Positions 1-11,759 of a stretch of DNA of 64,000 nt are shown here, piece by piece (position 1 is the stretch's first letter; each line of letters opens with the position of its first letter). The notes under the pieces are model-generated. The model was given only the letters and a program-made list of their open reading frames with translations, searched no databases and was not told the origin of the DNA. The DNA is from Lunularia cruciata (taxonomy: Eukaryota > Streptophyta > Marchantiopsida > Lunulariales > Lunulariaceae): NCBI GenBank assembly GCA_948567375.1, contig OX419756.1:67842333-67906332 (forward strand), written 5' to 3'. The position numbers were made by a program, and so were the translations under genes.

Positions 1-630
1 TTTAGCAAATCTAAAGTAGACTACTTAAGGCATAGAGTAAGTGCAGAAGGTATCCAAGTGACAACAAATAAAATAGAGGTCACTTAGGAATGGAGTGCTC
101 TAGAAGATCATACTCAATTCAAGAGTTTCTTGGGATCAATGGGGTTTTATTGTCAATTTTTCAAGGATTTCTCCAAGGTTACACAACCTCTAACAACACT
201 ATTATGCAAGGGGTAAGAAGTGGATATGCGGAACCATACAAGAATTGGTCTTTCAAGATTTAAAAGATGCATTACTACATGCACTTATCTTGAAATGATA
301 TGACCCAAAATGTCTAATCAAGTTGGCTACAAATGCATCAGGTGTAGCAATAGGAGCAGTCTTAAAATAAGAGTGGCATGATAGATGACATCCTATTGCA
401 TATTTCTCTTGTAAGCTATTACCAAAAAAATGCAACTATCACACCATCAAACAAGAAGAGCTGGCACTGGAACCTTACAACCAAGCATTGGAAGCATTAT
501 CTTGGTGAGAAGGCATTTGTAGTAGAAATAGACCACAAACCTCTAATCTACTTTGAGATACAAAAAGATCTTTCTTGTCAATAGATTTGGTGGGTAGAGT
601 AGAGTTAATGATTCAACATGACAATCACAT
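1..630 (+). mobile_element. Element A, left fragment (chromodomain Ty3 pol)
   Basis: This is the end of the reverse transcriptase and most of the RNase H region of a Ty3/gypsy element. It aligns closely in DNA with 22919-23545 inside element B, so A and B are one family. The 5' part lies outside the window. The fragment stops at 630 and the same element resumes at 14294, after a large nested insertion. It is an old, decayed fossil with many breaks. The family assignment is direct from the shared DNA and the order of parts; the age is inferred from the divergence. Confidence 0.85.
626..630. repeat. Target-site duplication CACAT, left copy
   Basis: CACAT here is repeated exactly at 14294-14298, at the point where element A resumes. 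The two copies bracket a unit beginning TGTGACAACC and ending TACCACA. A perfect 5-bp duplication at both joins is the expected footprint of one insertion event. Confidence 0.75.
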
Positions 631-633
631 TGT

Positions 634-1537
634 GACAACCCGGCAAGTATCACTTTTGTGGTAATCAGGTAAGTGAAGTCCATTCCTGTAGAGATACAAT
701 TCAGGATTGGTCAAATACAAAGTCAAATGTCACAAATGTGGTTCTTCTTAAGTTCTTCTTTAATCTCTTGGGTAGAAACCACACCCTGAAGAGAGTAACA
801 AACACTAACTTGCAATCTTGTCAAAACAATTTGTCACACTTAATCACAACTCAATCAAATCTTTCCAAACAATCTTGATTGTGATGATTTAGTCTCTCCT
901 GAAAATGGTACTTCACTACAAAACAACTTCACCTCATAATTTTGTTCCACCCCTCCACTAAAGGTACAACTTCCCTGATCAAAATTACTTCACATCAACA
1001 CTATTGCACTCACAAATGCAGAATACTACCAACACTACAATTTTCTCAAATCTATCAAGGCATTGCTCCGATTGCACTTCACTTAGGATCAAACACACAA
1101 AATGAAGATCAAGACTACGGAATCCAACATCCAACAAGCACATTGACTTGCACTTTGAAATTCTCCACACTCACAAACACAAATACAAAGTTGATACTCG
1201 GAATTAAGCTCAAGCGATGAGCATTAAAATCAGCACTTTGCTTTATCTATTCTTAGAAATTATGAGTACTGAACAACATTTGATTGCAAATGCCTCTTTT
1301 AAATAGTAGAGCAATCAATAGTTGACTAACAACTATATGGTTCTACAAAAAAATTTCCTACTTGCAAATCCGAAATGATAATGCACCTCTTCATATCTGC
1401 CTCTTCAAATCTCAAAAGTATTACTACTCCAATCCAATGTCTACGTCTTCCTCGGCTTCTAATCCCAAAGTAACCTCACATACTACTCAATCCTTGGGTT
1501 TCACAATTACTAATTCCTCTACCAATTCTAACACTTC
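634..1537. other. Non-coding end of element C
   Basis: This AT-rich stretch lies between the terminus of element C and the end of its coiled-coil frame. Short open frames are present on both strands but none has a recognisable motif. In the minus orientation it would be the 3' untranslated part and terminal region of the element. Confidence 0.4.
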
Positions 1538-3944
1538 TTATTCCTGATCTACAATCTCCATCATAGGTAACCTTTCTACTTCTATATCTCCTAACCCACT
1601 CTTCTCTAATATCTCCAATGGTAACTCCAAAGATATCTGTACTCCTATCTCATCAACTTTGAGCTTCACTCTTACATCCTTTTGAGGTTTATCTATCTCT
1701 AACTTAACTAAATCTAATCTGATTCTGATATTGTCTTCCACTTCCAATATCTTCTTATCTACACAAGTTCTAAGACTAATCAGCAAAGCATTCAAATCTT
1801 TATCCTTTGCATTTCTCCTCCTCATCTCTTGCACCAACAACTTCAACTTGTGTAATCTTGTTTCTTCAATTCTCACACTGGCTTTTGTACCCAACATTGC
1901 ATTCATCTTTGTGAAGATCTCTTTCAATGGCTCAAGTCTCATCTTTCTCTCATGTTCATGATCCACCAGCCAATCTTCCCTAAACATTGCCAATTTTGCC
2001 TTAAATTTGGCTTTCACAGTCTCCTTCTTCTTCTCCTTCTGAACAATCTTCTCTTCTAGACTAGAAAGTATCTCCCGTAATCTTTCTTCTTCTCTATATC
2101 TCACTGTCAACTCTCTTTGCCAGAGCTGCTTCTTCTCTTCTACATTCCCCATCACTCTATTGAGCTCTTGCTCCTTCTCTACTACTCTTGCCATAGCATG
2201 GATGATTTCTAATCATGAATCAACAAACCATTATTTCAAGATTTCATACTCAGCTATTTGTCTTTCCTTTGCTATGACATTCTGCTCTATTACTCGCTCT
2301 TTACTTCCCAATTCCTTCTTTAAATTTTCAATTAATTGGTTCTATATTGCTGCATCAACTTGTAGTACTTCCCTCTGCTCCTCACCTTGGATTATATTCT
2401 CCTTCCACTCTAAGTTCTCTTCCTCCAATCTCGCTAACACTTGCAACACAATCTTCACCTTTAGACATTTTGATTGCATCTCTACTTCTTCTCCTCCAAC
2501 TTCATTAACAATGGGCATACAAGCTCCTACAGATACTCTACTCCTTCACTCTGATTTACTTTGACTTGCGAGCTTTTCTCCTTCTTTGCTTCTTCTTCAC
2601 TTGACACTCTTCTTCTCAGCCACAGTTGCCTTATTGGGATGGATTCTTTGCTCCCTAAACTTCCACTCTCCACTTCTCTTCTTCTTCTTGACCCTACCTC
2701 ATATGTCACCTTCCTTCTGGAATGGACTCCTCTTTGAATGGTCACCCTCTTCTCCTCCTTCTCTGGAACTTCGTCTTCTTATCTTGGGTTACCTTCTTCT
2801 GCCATTTCCAACTTTCCTTCTTCCCCCTCTAGTACTGATTGCATATCCACTCCATCTTCACTCTTGTTGCTTGCTTCACCACTCTGCAATGTGAGTTCAG
2901 GTTCTTCCTCCTTCTCCAAGTCTTCTAACTTGTACTCAGCTTCCCCTTCTAATTCTTTGCCCAATGACGTGATTACCACCAAGTCTTTCCTTAGGTTTAC
3001 CTTCTTGGTCTTTTGAGGTCTTATTGCTGCTACTTCTTCTTCTTCTTCTCATTGACTCCTCTTCTTTGACTTTGGAGTATTCACCTTCAACCGCACACTC
3101 TACCCCATCTACGCATAGTACTCGTTGCTACTTCTAATCTGCAAAATGTATTGCTACTACTCCGCATCAACATCTTTTCTCAAGTCAAGATGGAAGTACG
3201 ACACCATCTTGTGTCTCTTTGCCGCATTCAGCATATTCACTCCCAAGTAGAAGTGGGCTGCAAATGGCACAATGTAGTGTGGAGGCAACTTTTCCCACAA
3301 GTTCCACACCATTTGTCTCGGCGCTGATGAAAACACTTCGCCCAATTGATTGGCTCCTCTGCAAATATCTTGTGGAAGAACACTGCTTGATGTTTCATCA
3401 CATAAGTAGTTTGCTCCAGCTTGAAGATAGCCATCATTGCCCCTACAATGCCTCTCCTCACAAGGTCCTTAGAGCTCTCAACTTTGTACCCATTCTTGAT
3501 GCATTTTGAAGAAAAGGCATCTCTCACTTCTTGGGTTTCTTCAGCTACTTCTCCTTTCCCCAAGAATGTGGCTCCCCACTCCTTGTCCGCCTCTCTTCCA
3601 AGTACTGACCTCCATGCTAACTCTGTCCATTGAGTTGGATTTCCTTTTTTATCCTCTACCTTGGGTCCATAAAGACATTTACTCTTGATGATCTTGGTCA
3701 TGAAACCCAGAAAACTAAGGTTCTAGTTCCATGCCAAGAATGTGATCCAAAGCTTGCTCAAGACTTCAATTCTTGCAATCACATCTAATCTACGGATCAC
3801 ATGATCTATGAATTTTGAGTTCTTCTTCCCACCTCCCATCTTACTCTCCTCCACTCTAGGTTGGTGACAACTCTTCCAATCGACTCCTAGACTACCTATC
3901 CTGACTTCCTCTTGACACACCAGCGCGTCTCTTACTCCACTCCT
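1538..3944 (-). pseudogene. Protein relic of element C: unknown domain, acidic linker, coiled coil
   Basis: Minus-strand frames over this stretch give a globular-looking region near 3240-3940 (for example the string NPTQWTELAWRSVLGREAD), then a Ser/Glu-rich low-complexity region around 2530-3050. Last comes a 218-residue highly charged heptad-rich stretch at 1538-2194 that reads as a coiled coil. A further short minus-strand segment at 13729-13926 on the other side of element D probably belongs to the same element. I do not recognise the protein. Gag-like or mobile-domain proteins of plant transposons can have this look, but no diagnostic motif was seen. It is decayed, with several breaks. 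Confidence 0.4.
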
Positions 3945-4379
3945 TGTCACGCCATTTGTAGTTCCTCATCTAGATGCTCGGACACTGGAGTTCCAATGAT
4001 AGTAGTTAAAGTTATTCTAGTAGTTTCTCAGAGACTAATTTATGACGGTTAGATTTCGTGTTCGGGGTACTGACTTCACGGTGGGGCCCACCGTCACTTT
4101 GCACCGTCGAGTGTGCCATCAGCAGGACCATTAGGGTTTTAGTGCTAGCTCAAGTCCAGGGAGGTATAGTTTTGAAGTGAGCTCCAGAGAGCTCAATTCT
4201 CTGATATTGAGCCTTCAAGTTCCTAGCTATGGTGGACAGAGGCCGGCGAGCATCACCTAGATTCTCTATGCTTGAGTGGGTGTGGCTTGATTGTAATCAG
4301 TGCCCAGTTGTTGGTAGTTTATAGAGTGACAGATCAAGTTCTAAGTTGAGTTGAGTTGAGAATGTTAAGCAATCTGATT
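3945..4379 (+). repeat. Element D terminal repeat A1
   Basis: It begins TGTCACGCC and matches 13281-13729 over its whole length until the shared CTGATTA. The following sequence, CATCAGAGAAG, resembles part of an initiator-tRNA-Met primer-binding site. Segment B, which follows A in the 3' repeat and in the solo copy at 41.7 kb, is absent here. Confidence 0.85.
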
Positions 4380-5650
4380 ACATCAGAGAAGTGAAGTCAA
4401 GGGAAATGGGGTGCAGGAACTTTGAGTGTTGGTGGTATCTCCAAGCTCGGTGGATTGTGGTAGCTTGATTCAAGTTTTGTGTTTCCCTAGTGTGCAGAAG
4501 CTCAATTGATTGATGCAGATTTGGCAGTTAGGCAGACGGTGTGCGGAAGCGCTGGCCAAATTTTGAGCAAAGAAGAAGCAATTTTTTAGCAATGTTGTGA
4601 TTTTGAGCTCAAGAGGTGAAGGCAAGACCAATTTGTTGCAAGTTGGGCTCAGAAAGTCAAATTGAAGGTGGAGTTGGGAAGCTCTTCTCATGAAATTGTG
4701 ATTTGGAAAAACCCATTTTGTCAATTTGGCTCGAGTGGAAAGTTAGCGGGGGATTTGGCGGACAACCAACTTTAGGGTTTATGTCAAATTTTGGTTGGGA
4801 TTTACGTCAGATTTTGGCTAGAATTGGAGGAGTTTTCACTATTTGGAGGACTTTCGCTAGTTTGGAGGACTTTCGCAAATTTGGAGAAGTTTCACCAATT
4901 TTGGAGGAGGTTCGGTGGCAACAAGTTAGTGGCAACAAGAAAGGCCTCATTTTGGCGTTTAGAGGCTTCGAGGCATAGGGCTATGGGCTATGAGAGGCTA
5001 CGAAGGCCTAGAAGGGCCAGCAAGCCAGCTTGTTGGCGTGAGGCTAGCTAGTTTAGAGTAGATCTTGGTCATTGGTTGGCAAAATTTGCCTTTCCTACTA
5101 GATTGTGCGCAATAGGGTTTGACCCCTAGATCTCTTGTTCCTAGACTGGTGCCCTAGCCAACTGGTCCACCCTCACTTGTTGTCCAAGTGACTGTGCCAC
5201 TGTTATCTATACACATGTAGCTTTGGCTAGGAGAGGTAGTTTGATCTCATTCTTGGTGATCCTGGTAGCTTAGGACTTAGATACGAACTTCTCTTATGTC
5301 AAATGCCAAATGGTGGCAGAGTCAGTCCCGTGTTGTGTTATGAGATGGAGGGTTTTTGTTTAGATTTCTTGTGATTGGATCCCGTCCATTCTTTGCTTCT
5401 TGTTTGTGAACCTTGTTTGTGTGAGGTGCCCTGACTTTTGAGCGTTGGTGCTGTGGTGTGCTCTTGATGGTGAGGCTGGAGTGATGACCAGTCAGACTAC
5501 CTTTGTTTCTCTCCGGTGAGGCAGGAAGTGATGACCTGCAGACCATGAGAGTGCGTGTTATGATGGTAGGTTACAAGTTGCCCTTTCTCCTAGTGTAGTT
5601 ATCTCGGTTAGAGTAACATTAGTGAGTGGTGCTTAGTTAGTATTGGCACT
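4380..5650 (+). other. Element D leader
   Basis: This stretch lies between repeat A1 and the first gag-like frame. It is G-rich on the plus strand, with short internal near-repeats around 4840-4890 (GGAGGACTTTCGC motifs). No domain is recognisable. A long untranslated leader with possible primer site, packaging and translation signals is the likely role. Confidence 0.5.
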
Positions 5651-7440
5651 TGGTGGTGTTGGCACGTGGTGGTGTTGGCACTTGGTGGGGTACTTGCGAT
5701 TGCGACTTTCGGTTGCAGTTGGTGGTTTGGATTTGCTGTTGCAATTACTTGGTCACAATGGAGTTCTTTGGAGATTCCAGAGGAATTAGCCTTACAATAC
5801 GCAGTGAGTTTACTCGGAGTGGTGCTCGGTATCAGCTTGTATCTCAGGTCCCAATGAGGGAGGAGATTGACTCTGAGTTGGAGTTTGACACAGGAGTTGA
5901 TTCAGTTGAGAGTGCACTTGGTGTGTCCGCACCGTTGTTGTGGGACATGGACGAGATTTATGGGGCCTCCAAAGGCCCTAGGTGTTACTTTGGTACAGTG
6001 GGTACCATTGAGTTGGATGACTTCATCCAGGATTTTGATAGTTGGTGTGATCTGCAGCAGATGCGGAACCAGACTTTGTTCACACCCTTCATGGCATGGA
6101 AGGGGTTGTTTTAGCACTTGGATGGTCCACCGATAGATGATTACCATGAGTTCAAGAGAGCTCATTTGGAGGAGATTGAGTTATGGAGATAGTATTGGTC
6201 TCCACACTATGTCTCCATAACTTCAGGCTTGGTGGCCAGGAGTAGATCGGCTATACCTATGAGTTCTAGCTCGAGTAGTGTTGGTGGAGCTAGTGGAGGT
6301 GCACTAGTTGGAGATAGTGCTACTACGAGTGGAGGCACTACTGCAGGAGGTGGTGTGGTACTCGGGTTTAACCTCATGGTAGAGTTCTTCCTATGTTTGA
6401 GGCAGAACTACCAGGGAGTGCGAACTGACAAGCTGAAGAGCTTGCAGGAGTTCCAGCAAAAGGCTGGAGAGAGCCTACACGAGGCATACACTCGCCTGAG
6501 GCGGCTGATCAGTTTCACTCAAGGAGTTACTGAGGCCTAGGCAGTCCAGTTTTGGTATGGGATATTGGACAGGGAGTTGCGACGTAGAGTTTATGATGCT
6601 ACGTTGTTGCAGGCTACTTTGCCCACTTTGGCAGTAGTCTTTGGTTTGGCTGAGCGTATTGAGCTCAACATGGTGGAGGAGAGAGTGGTGACATCTGGAT
6701 TTGGTAGGGAGACCTCATCCACGGCTATGACTTCTTCTAGAGTGTAGTAGAGTGCACCACGCCCAGTTGGTTTTCGAGGACAGGGTGGACAACCCAGATC
6801 CTATGGAGCGAGTGGAGGGCCTAGTGGAGTTAGACCCTCATTTTTGGGTCAACAACAGCCAGTGAGTGGTGGTGTTGCTTGTTGGACTTGTGGTGGACCT
6901 CACCATCGGAGAGAGTGAACTCAAGGCAGCGGACCTAATACCTCTGGTGCATCACACCCAGCATAGAGGCAGTGTGAGCACTACCACAGATTTGGTCATA
7001 CTAGTGACAGGTGTTTTGACCTACATCCGGAGTTACGGAGTGGTAAGGCTGCTATGGCAAGTAGTAGAGGAGCTCTAGTTCATGGAGGACGAGGTGGTAG
7101 AGAATCTACACCTAGTAGGGGTGCAATACTTGCCCTTAATTCTGACACATCTATGGCTACTCGGATTGAGTAGTTGGAGCAGAGATTGGCTATTGCTCAA
7201 AGGAGATCAGATTCGGGTGCTGAGGCTTCCACCTCATATGCTGGTGATAGAGATGCTTTGGACTTCATGTGCGGAGCAGCATAGGTGGATGCATCTGCAG
7301 CAGTGACTAGGAGTGCAATACGTGCTCCAAAGCCTAGATGAGCATTAGTGGAGTTGGACCCATAAAGAGGAGAGGTTGGGAGATAGGTCAGACTTCCCCA
7401 GTCTTTCATGCTATTTGAGGCATTGTAGACGACATCCATG
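5650..7440 (+). pseudogene. Element D gag region
   Basis: Plus-strand frames give a gag-like sequence. An acidic N-terminal part is followed by a Gly/Ser/Thr-rich linker near 6250-6350, then a capsid-like helical part around 6360-6740 (KSLQEFQQKAGESLHEAYTR, typical of plant retrotransposon gag). Cys/His clusters near 6880-7020 resemble zinc knuckles for nucleic-acid binding. In the family this protein forms the particle around the RNA. The region is decayed with several breaks. Confidence 0.6.
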
Positions 7441-7859
7441 GTTCCTAGACGTCCCAGTGCAGGTGTGGTAGGTGGTGATGGAGTACATGATGGACTACCT
7501 GCTAGTCAGCCACCTACTACTACACAGACTGAGTCTAGCATGATGTTGGGGGCGGCTCAGCTGATTATGCGGCATCCTTTGTTTTCAGCCAATGATATGT
7601 TTACATTGGGAGTTGACTCAACCCCAGTATTCCGGTTGGCTGCCATGTTGTGTGAGAGTAGAGATGGTGCAGTTCCTACTACTAGAGTAGAGGTGGTTGG
7701 TAGTAGAACTGACTTGGTTGAGGAGCATGGGATCAGTTCAGTGACCAGTGGTTTATGGCAGGCAGCAGCGGCTAGACTGGAGGAGTTGCCAACTAGACCG
7801 GCCTTTGAGAGAGTGTGGTTTACACCTGGTGTTGTCCTATTGGATAACCAGAGGGGGAT

Positions 7860-8110
7860 TTTTTGTTTGGTGGGACCTTCAGGGAAGGTCTATACACCAC
7901 AAAGAGTCTTGTTAGACTCTGGTGCACAACCCCTTATGTTGGGGAAGGCTGCAGTTGTTGGTCTGGAGTTATGGAAGACCAATGTGGAGAGGTGTCCATT
8001 TCAGATCCAGACATCTCTTGGTGGTGGTTTGACATAGTACATCACATGTGGAGAGCTTGTTGTCCAGGTTCAGCCTGGTCATCCGATTGATAGCTCGGTG
8101 GTGAGAGCTC
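7860..8110 (+). pseudogene. Element D aspartic protease region
   Basis: The frame carries VLLDSGAQPLMLG at about 7906-7944, the D-S/T-G active-site motif of a retroviral-type aspartic protease. It is preceded by a beta-rich stretch as usual in pol. It lies directly upstream of the methyltransferase region, so the extra enzyme sits between protease and reverse transcriptase. Confidence 0.7.
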
Positions 8111-8577
8111 AGGCTATTGCAACGATAGTTGAGTCATATGATGTGCTAGTTGGGGGAGCGGTGTTATACCCCATGGGTTTCAGCATTGACTATTGGGAAG
8201 AGACAGCCTCTTATAGACTTGGTTGGCAGTCTGGTGAGGGACGGATATGTCGCCTACCAGTACGCTTTAGTAGTGGCAGTCTTGGCTCACTACAGTCCTT
8301 GACCATGGCAGCATCAGTTTTAGCTTTCAGCGGTGCAGTTACTTGGCCTGGTGACTTGTTGGAGTGGAATGCCCATGCAGAGGATACTCCAATACTAGAG
8401 GAGATCACTCGGCTTTGGAGTACAAGTGGGATTGTTCGATCCACCTTGGATGTTCCATTGTGGAGTTCAGAGGAGGCATTGCAGCAACATGCAGATCAGT
8501 TGGTGCAGTAGGCTTGGAGTGGAGCCTTCGTACCATCAGGAGATGAGTGTGAGGATGAGCCTCCAGAGGCTATTGCT

Positions 8578-9640
8578 TTGACACCTTTGGATACCACATT
8601 CATTGCTTGGCAGTATCCAATAGAGGGGATATGCCTATTGGAGTTGTTTGGTGGGATTAGCACCGGACTAGCTACGGTGTTACAAGCGAGTATACGAGTA
8701 CATAGGTACTTGTATGTAGAGAGAGATGAGACTACTAGGCGAGTCTCTCTACATCATGTGGCACACTTGGCCTAGCGGTATCCAGAGTTATTACCAATGT
8801 CAACAGTCAGAGGTTACCCGAAAGCCCTACTAGGAGACATTTCCTTACTGGGGGCGCATGACCTAGAGAGACATGGGCCTATTCACTTGGTGATTTCTGG
8901 ATGGCCATGTCAGGGACATACACGTGCAGGCTGCAGTTTGGGTCTTCAAGATCCTCGTTTTGGTGTGTTTTGGGAGATGTTACAGATACTACAACATCTC
9001 CAAGTTCATCAGTCTGTTTCTCCAGCTTACCTTTTGGAGAACGTTCCCTTGATGGGTGATTCTCGCACTAGAGTGGTGGCGAGTACACATGAGGTCCATT
9101 CTTGGATGGGACTTGCTATATTGTTAGATGCAGCTAGAGTGGGATCACGGGCTCATCGTCTTCATCTTTGGTGGACGAACCTCTTACGTAGAGAGGTTCT
9201 ATAGCGCGCTTATGATGGGATTTAGCGACTTGACCACATCCTTGTTGATGATATCTTGGATATTGTGCATCAGTCTCAGACAATGGTAGTGGCTGATAGG
9301 TCACCTATGGCAGTGGTGAACCTAGTTGGACAGCCTAGAGCCGCATTTCCCACACTCATGAGTTTCCCATGCTCTCATGCTTCTCGAGAGGGAGGACCTG
9401 GACTTAATTTGGACTCACAGTTACAGTAGTTGGTGGAGCCCAATGCTGATGAGAGAGAGCAGGCAATGGGTTTTTGCACCGGTATTACCGCTATTCCAGC
9501 AATGTCAGAGGCATCCAAGCATCAGGTGTTAGGTCATGCTATGGACCTTAACTGTTTGACCTGGATTGTGAGCCTTGGCTTGGCAGAGCAGCGTAGGATG
9601 CACTTGATAGGCATCACCACTCGGACACTTGTGAGCCCTA
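8578..9640 (+). pseudogene. Element D cytosine-5 DNA methyltransferase domain
   Basis: Conserved motifs of C5-methyltransferases appear in the right order and spacing. Motif I is LELFGGISTGLATVL (about 8635-8682, S-adenosylmethionine binding), followed by an acidic YVERD. Motif IV is SGWPCQGHTRAG (PCQ at 8905-8913, with the catalytic cysteine). Motif VI is YLLENVPLMGD (ENV at 9037-9045). Motif VIII is GSRAHRLHLWWTNL (about 9142-9183). Near 9442-9489, ADEREQAMGFCTGIT and a following HQVLGHAMDLN resemble the C-terminal motif pair. The spacing and the ENV and SRxxR pattern recall the Dnmt3/DRM-like group more than bacterial enzymes, but a tree is needed. In a retroelement such an enzyme could methylate the element's own DNA copies or host chromatin; that is inference. 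It is part of a broken element. Confidence 0.85.
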
Positions 9641-9930
9641 TGCCTATCGAGACAATTCAAGCACATGCTGGGGGCGATGGACCGAGTGGACATGGTATTC
9701 TTGGGACACATCCAGTAGCTACTAGGGAGAGTGGTCTACTTGGAGTCCATCCAGGTGAGCGTGGGCTACTTGGATTACACCCTTGGTCCACATGGGATGC
9801 AGCCAGAGGACGTGTGGAGCTTGCAGCCAGAGTGGAGGGAGTTTTTCACACAGAGGTTGGGACCTCTAGTGGTCGGGAGCATGACACTATTGCTCCCAAG
9901 GGCCCAGTGTAGCAGTCAGTCAGTATGTCT
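9640..9930 (+). other. Element D linker between methyltransferase and reverse transcriptase
   Basis: The frame here shows a short repeated peptide pattern, with GILGTHP, GLLGVHP and GLLGLHP at about 9690-9785. These are three imperfect copies of a G-[IL]-L-G-x-H-P unit. No known domain is evident. It may be a flexible linker between the methyltransferase and reverse transcriptase. Confidence 0.5.
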
Positions 9931-11400
9931 TCCACTCCTACTACAGTTACAAAGGATACTTGGGAGCCATATCTTGGACCCAAGCTTACTAGCGAGGAAA
10001 GACGGAGGGTTTGGAGGTTCTTGAGGAGTCACACAAGTTGTTTTGCCTTCAGTATGAAGGATTTGGGTGCTCTGAAGGGACCTGGTATACGGATTGAGCT
10101 GACTAGCAACACACCAGTTTTTTGACGTCCTTATTGATATAGTGATATGGAGAGGACATTGATTCAAAACCGGAGTAGTGACCTTTTTGAGGCTCATTTG
10201 GTGGAGATTTCACATAGAGAGTATGCATCAGTGACAATGATGCCAGCCAAGAAGGATATGCATGGCAACTATACAGATAGGCGGATGTGTGGAGATTACC
10301 GTCCTATCAACCGACAGACGAGGGCTGATTGGTATGCCATGCCTACACCGAAGGAGATTTTTGATGCAATTGGGCATGCAAAGATCTTCAATACTTTGGA
10401 TCTTTGAGTGGAATATCATCAGTTGCCGATCAAGGAGGAGGATAAGTCCAAGACAACATTCTGGCCTATTGATCCTCACGGCAACGATGTGTTATATTAG
10501 TGGAGGTTCTTACCATTTGGGTTAAAGAACGCTCCTACTAAGTTCCAAAGGGTCATGGATAGGATCCTAGCTAGATTGGATTTTGCTCGGTGCTATATTG
10601 ATGATATTTTGGTTTATAGCACTATTGTGGAGGAGCATGAGAGACAATTGATGGAGGTGTTTGAGAGGTTGAGATCTCATGGATTCAAATTACATCCTGG
10701 GAAGTGTAGGTTCTTCCACGAGCAGGTTGAGTATTTGGGTCACACTATCTACCCCAGAGGACTTGGTGTCCAACAGACCAAGGTAGAGGCTATTGCATGT
10801 ATTCCTTGGCCTACGGATGTGAGTAGAGTGCGAGCATTCCTTGGGTTGGCAAACTTCTATCACCGCTATGTTAGAGGATTTAGTGCCATTGCCAAGGCCT
10901 TGACAAAGCTGACCAAGCTTACACAGGAGTGGTGTTGGGGAGATGAGCAGGAGAGAGCTTTTGTAGAGCTCAAGGAGAGGTTGACATCTGCTCCTATTTT
11001 GAGGAGACCGATCAGGGGACGACCATTTCAGGTTCACACTGATTAGAGTATGTTGGGGCTTGAAGCGGTGCTCACCCAGCATGATGATGAGGAGAAGAAG
11101 TTTGTGGTGGCCTATGCTAGTCGCTCCAACAATTCAGCGGAGGCAAAGTATAGTTCATATGAGGGAGAGTGCTTGGCAGAAATTTGGGCAGTAGCAAATT
11201 TCCAATGTTACCTATTTGGTAACCCCTTCACTCTCATCACTGATCATCAGCCACTAAAGTGGTTGATGGAGTCCGACAAGCTTTCAGGGAAGCTTGCACG
11301 ATGGGCCCTGATTTTACAAGAGTATGATTTCACGGTTGTTCACAGACCTGGAGTGGTGAACCGTGATGCAGATGGGTTGAGTAGAAACCCATGTCCCAGC
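9930..11400 (+). pseudogene. Element D reverse transcriptase and RNase H
   Basis: Ty3-type reverse transcriptase motifs are clear. DYRPINRQTRADWYAMP lies near 10300. RFLPFGLKNAPTKFQRVMDR lies near 10505-10563. The catalytic box YIDDILVYS is at about 10593-10620. The connection FLGLANFYHRYVRGFS is near 10840. RNase H follows at 11040-11390 with YASRSNNSAEAKYSSYEGEC and the closing HRPGVVNRDADGLSR. These enzymes copy element RNA into DNA and remove the RNA strand. The region is decayed. Confidence 0.9.
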
Positions 11401-11759
11401 CAGCAGGATCAGACCGGAGCACGTTGGCATGGTGAGACAGATGAGGAGATTGTGCCAGGTTGGCATGCATCGGCCTTCATGTGTATATTTGCGGAGGCTT
11501 TGGTGGTATCTCTCTCAGCAAATACAAGAGGAGTTATTGAGGTCACAGATCCAAAGAGTGAAGATATTGGTATAGTTCAGCGAGACATTCATGATGATGT
11601 CTTAGTGATGGACTATCTTTGCACTGGTGTTGTGGGTGGCACAGTTGGGGCCAAGGAGAGAGACCGTGTTCTTCAGCGAGCCAGACTGTTCAGATTGGAG
11701 GGTAGACACCTTTTGCGTGTATGGGAGGATGGTAGAGTGCGAGTAGTACCACTTCCATC

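Noticed and set aside
2160-3016. Plus-strand open frames rich in Ser, Leu and Phe over element C
   Set aside because: They are the complement of the charged coiled-coil and acidic region on the minus strand, which explains their composition.
10690-11082. Minus-strand open frames across element D, such as this 130-residue one
   Set aside because: They are shadows of the reverse transcriptase frame on the plus strand and carry no motif of their own.
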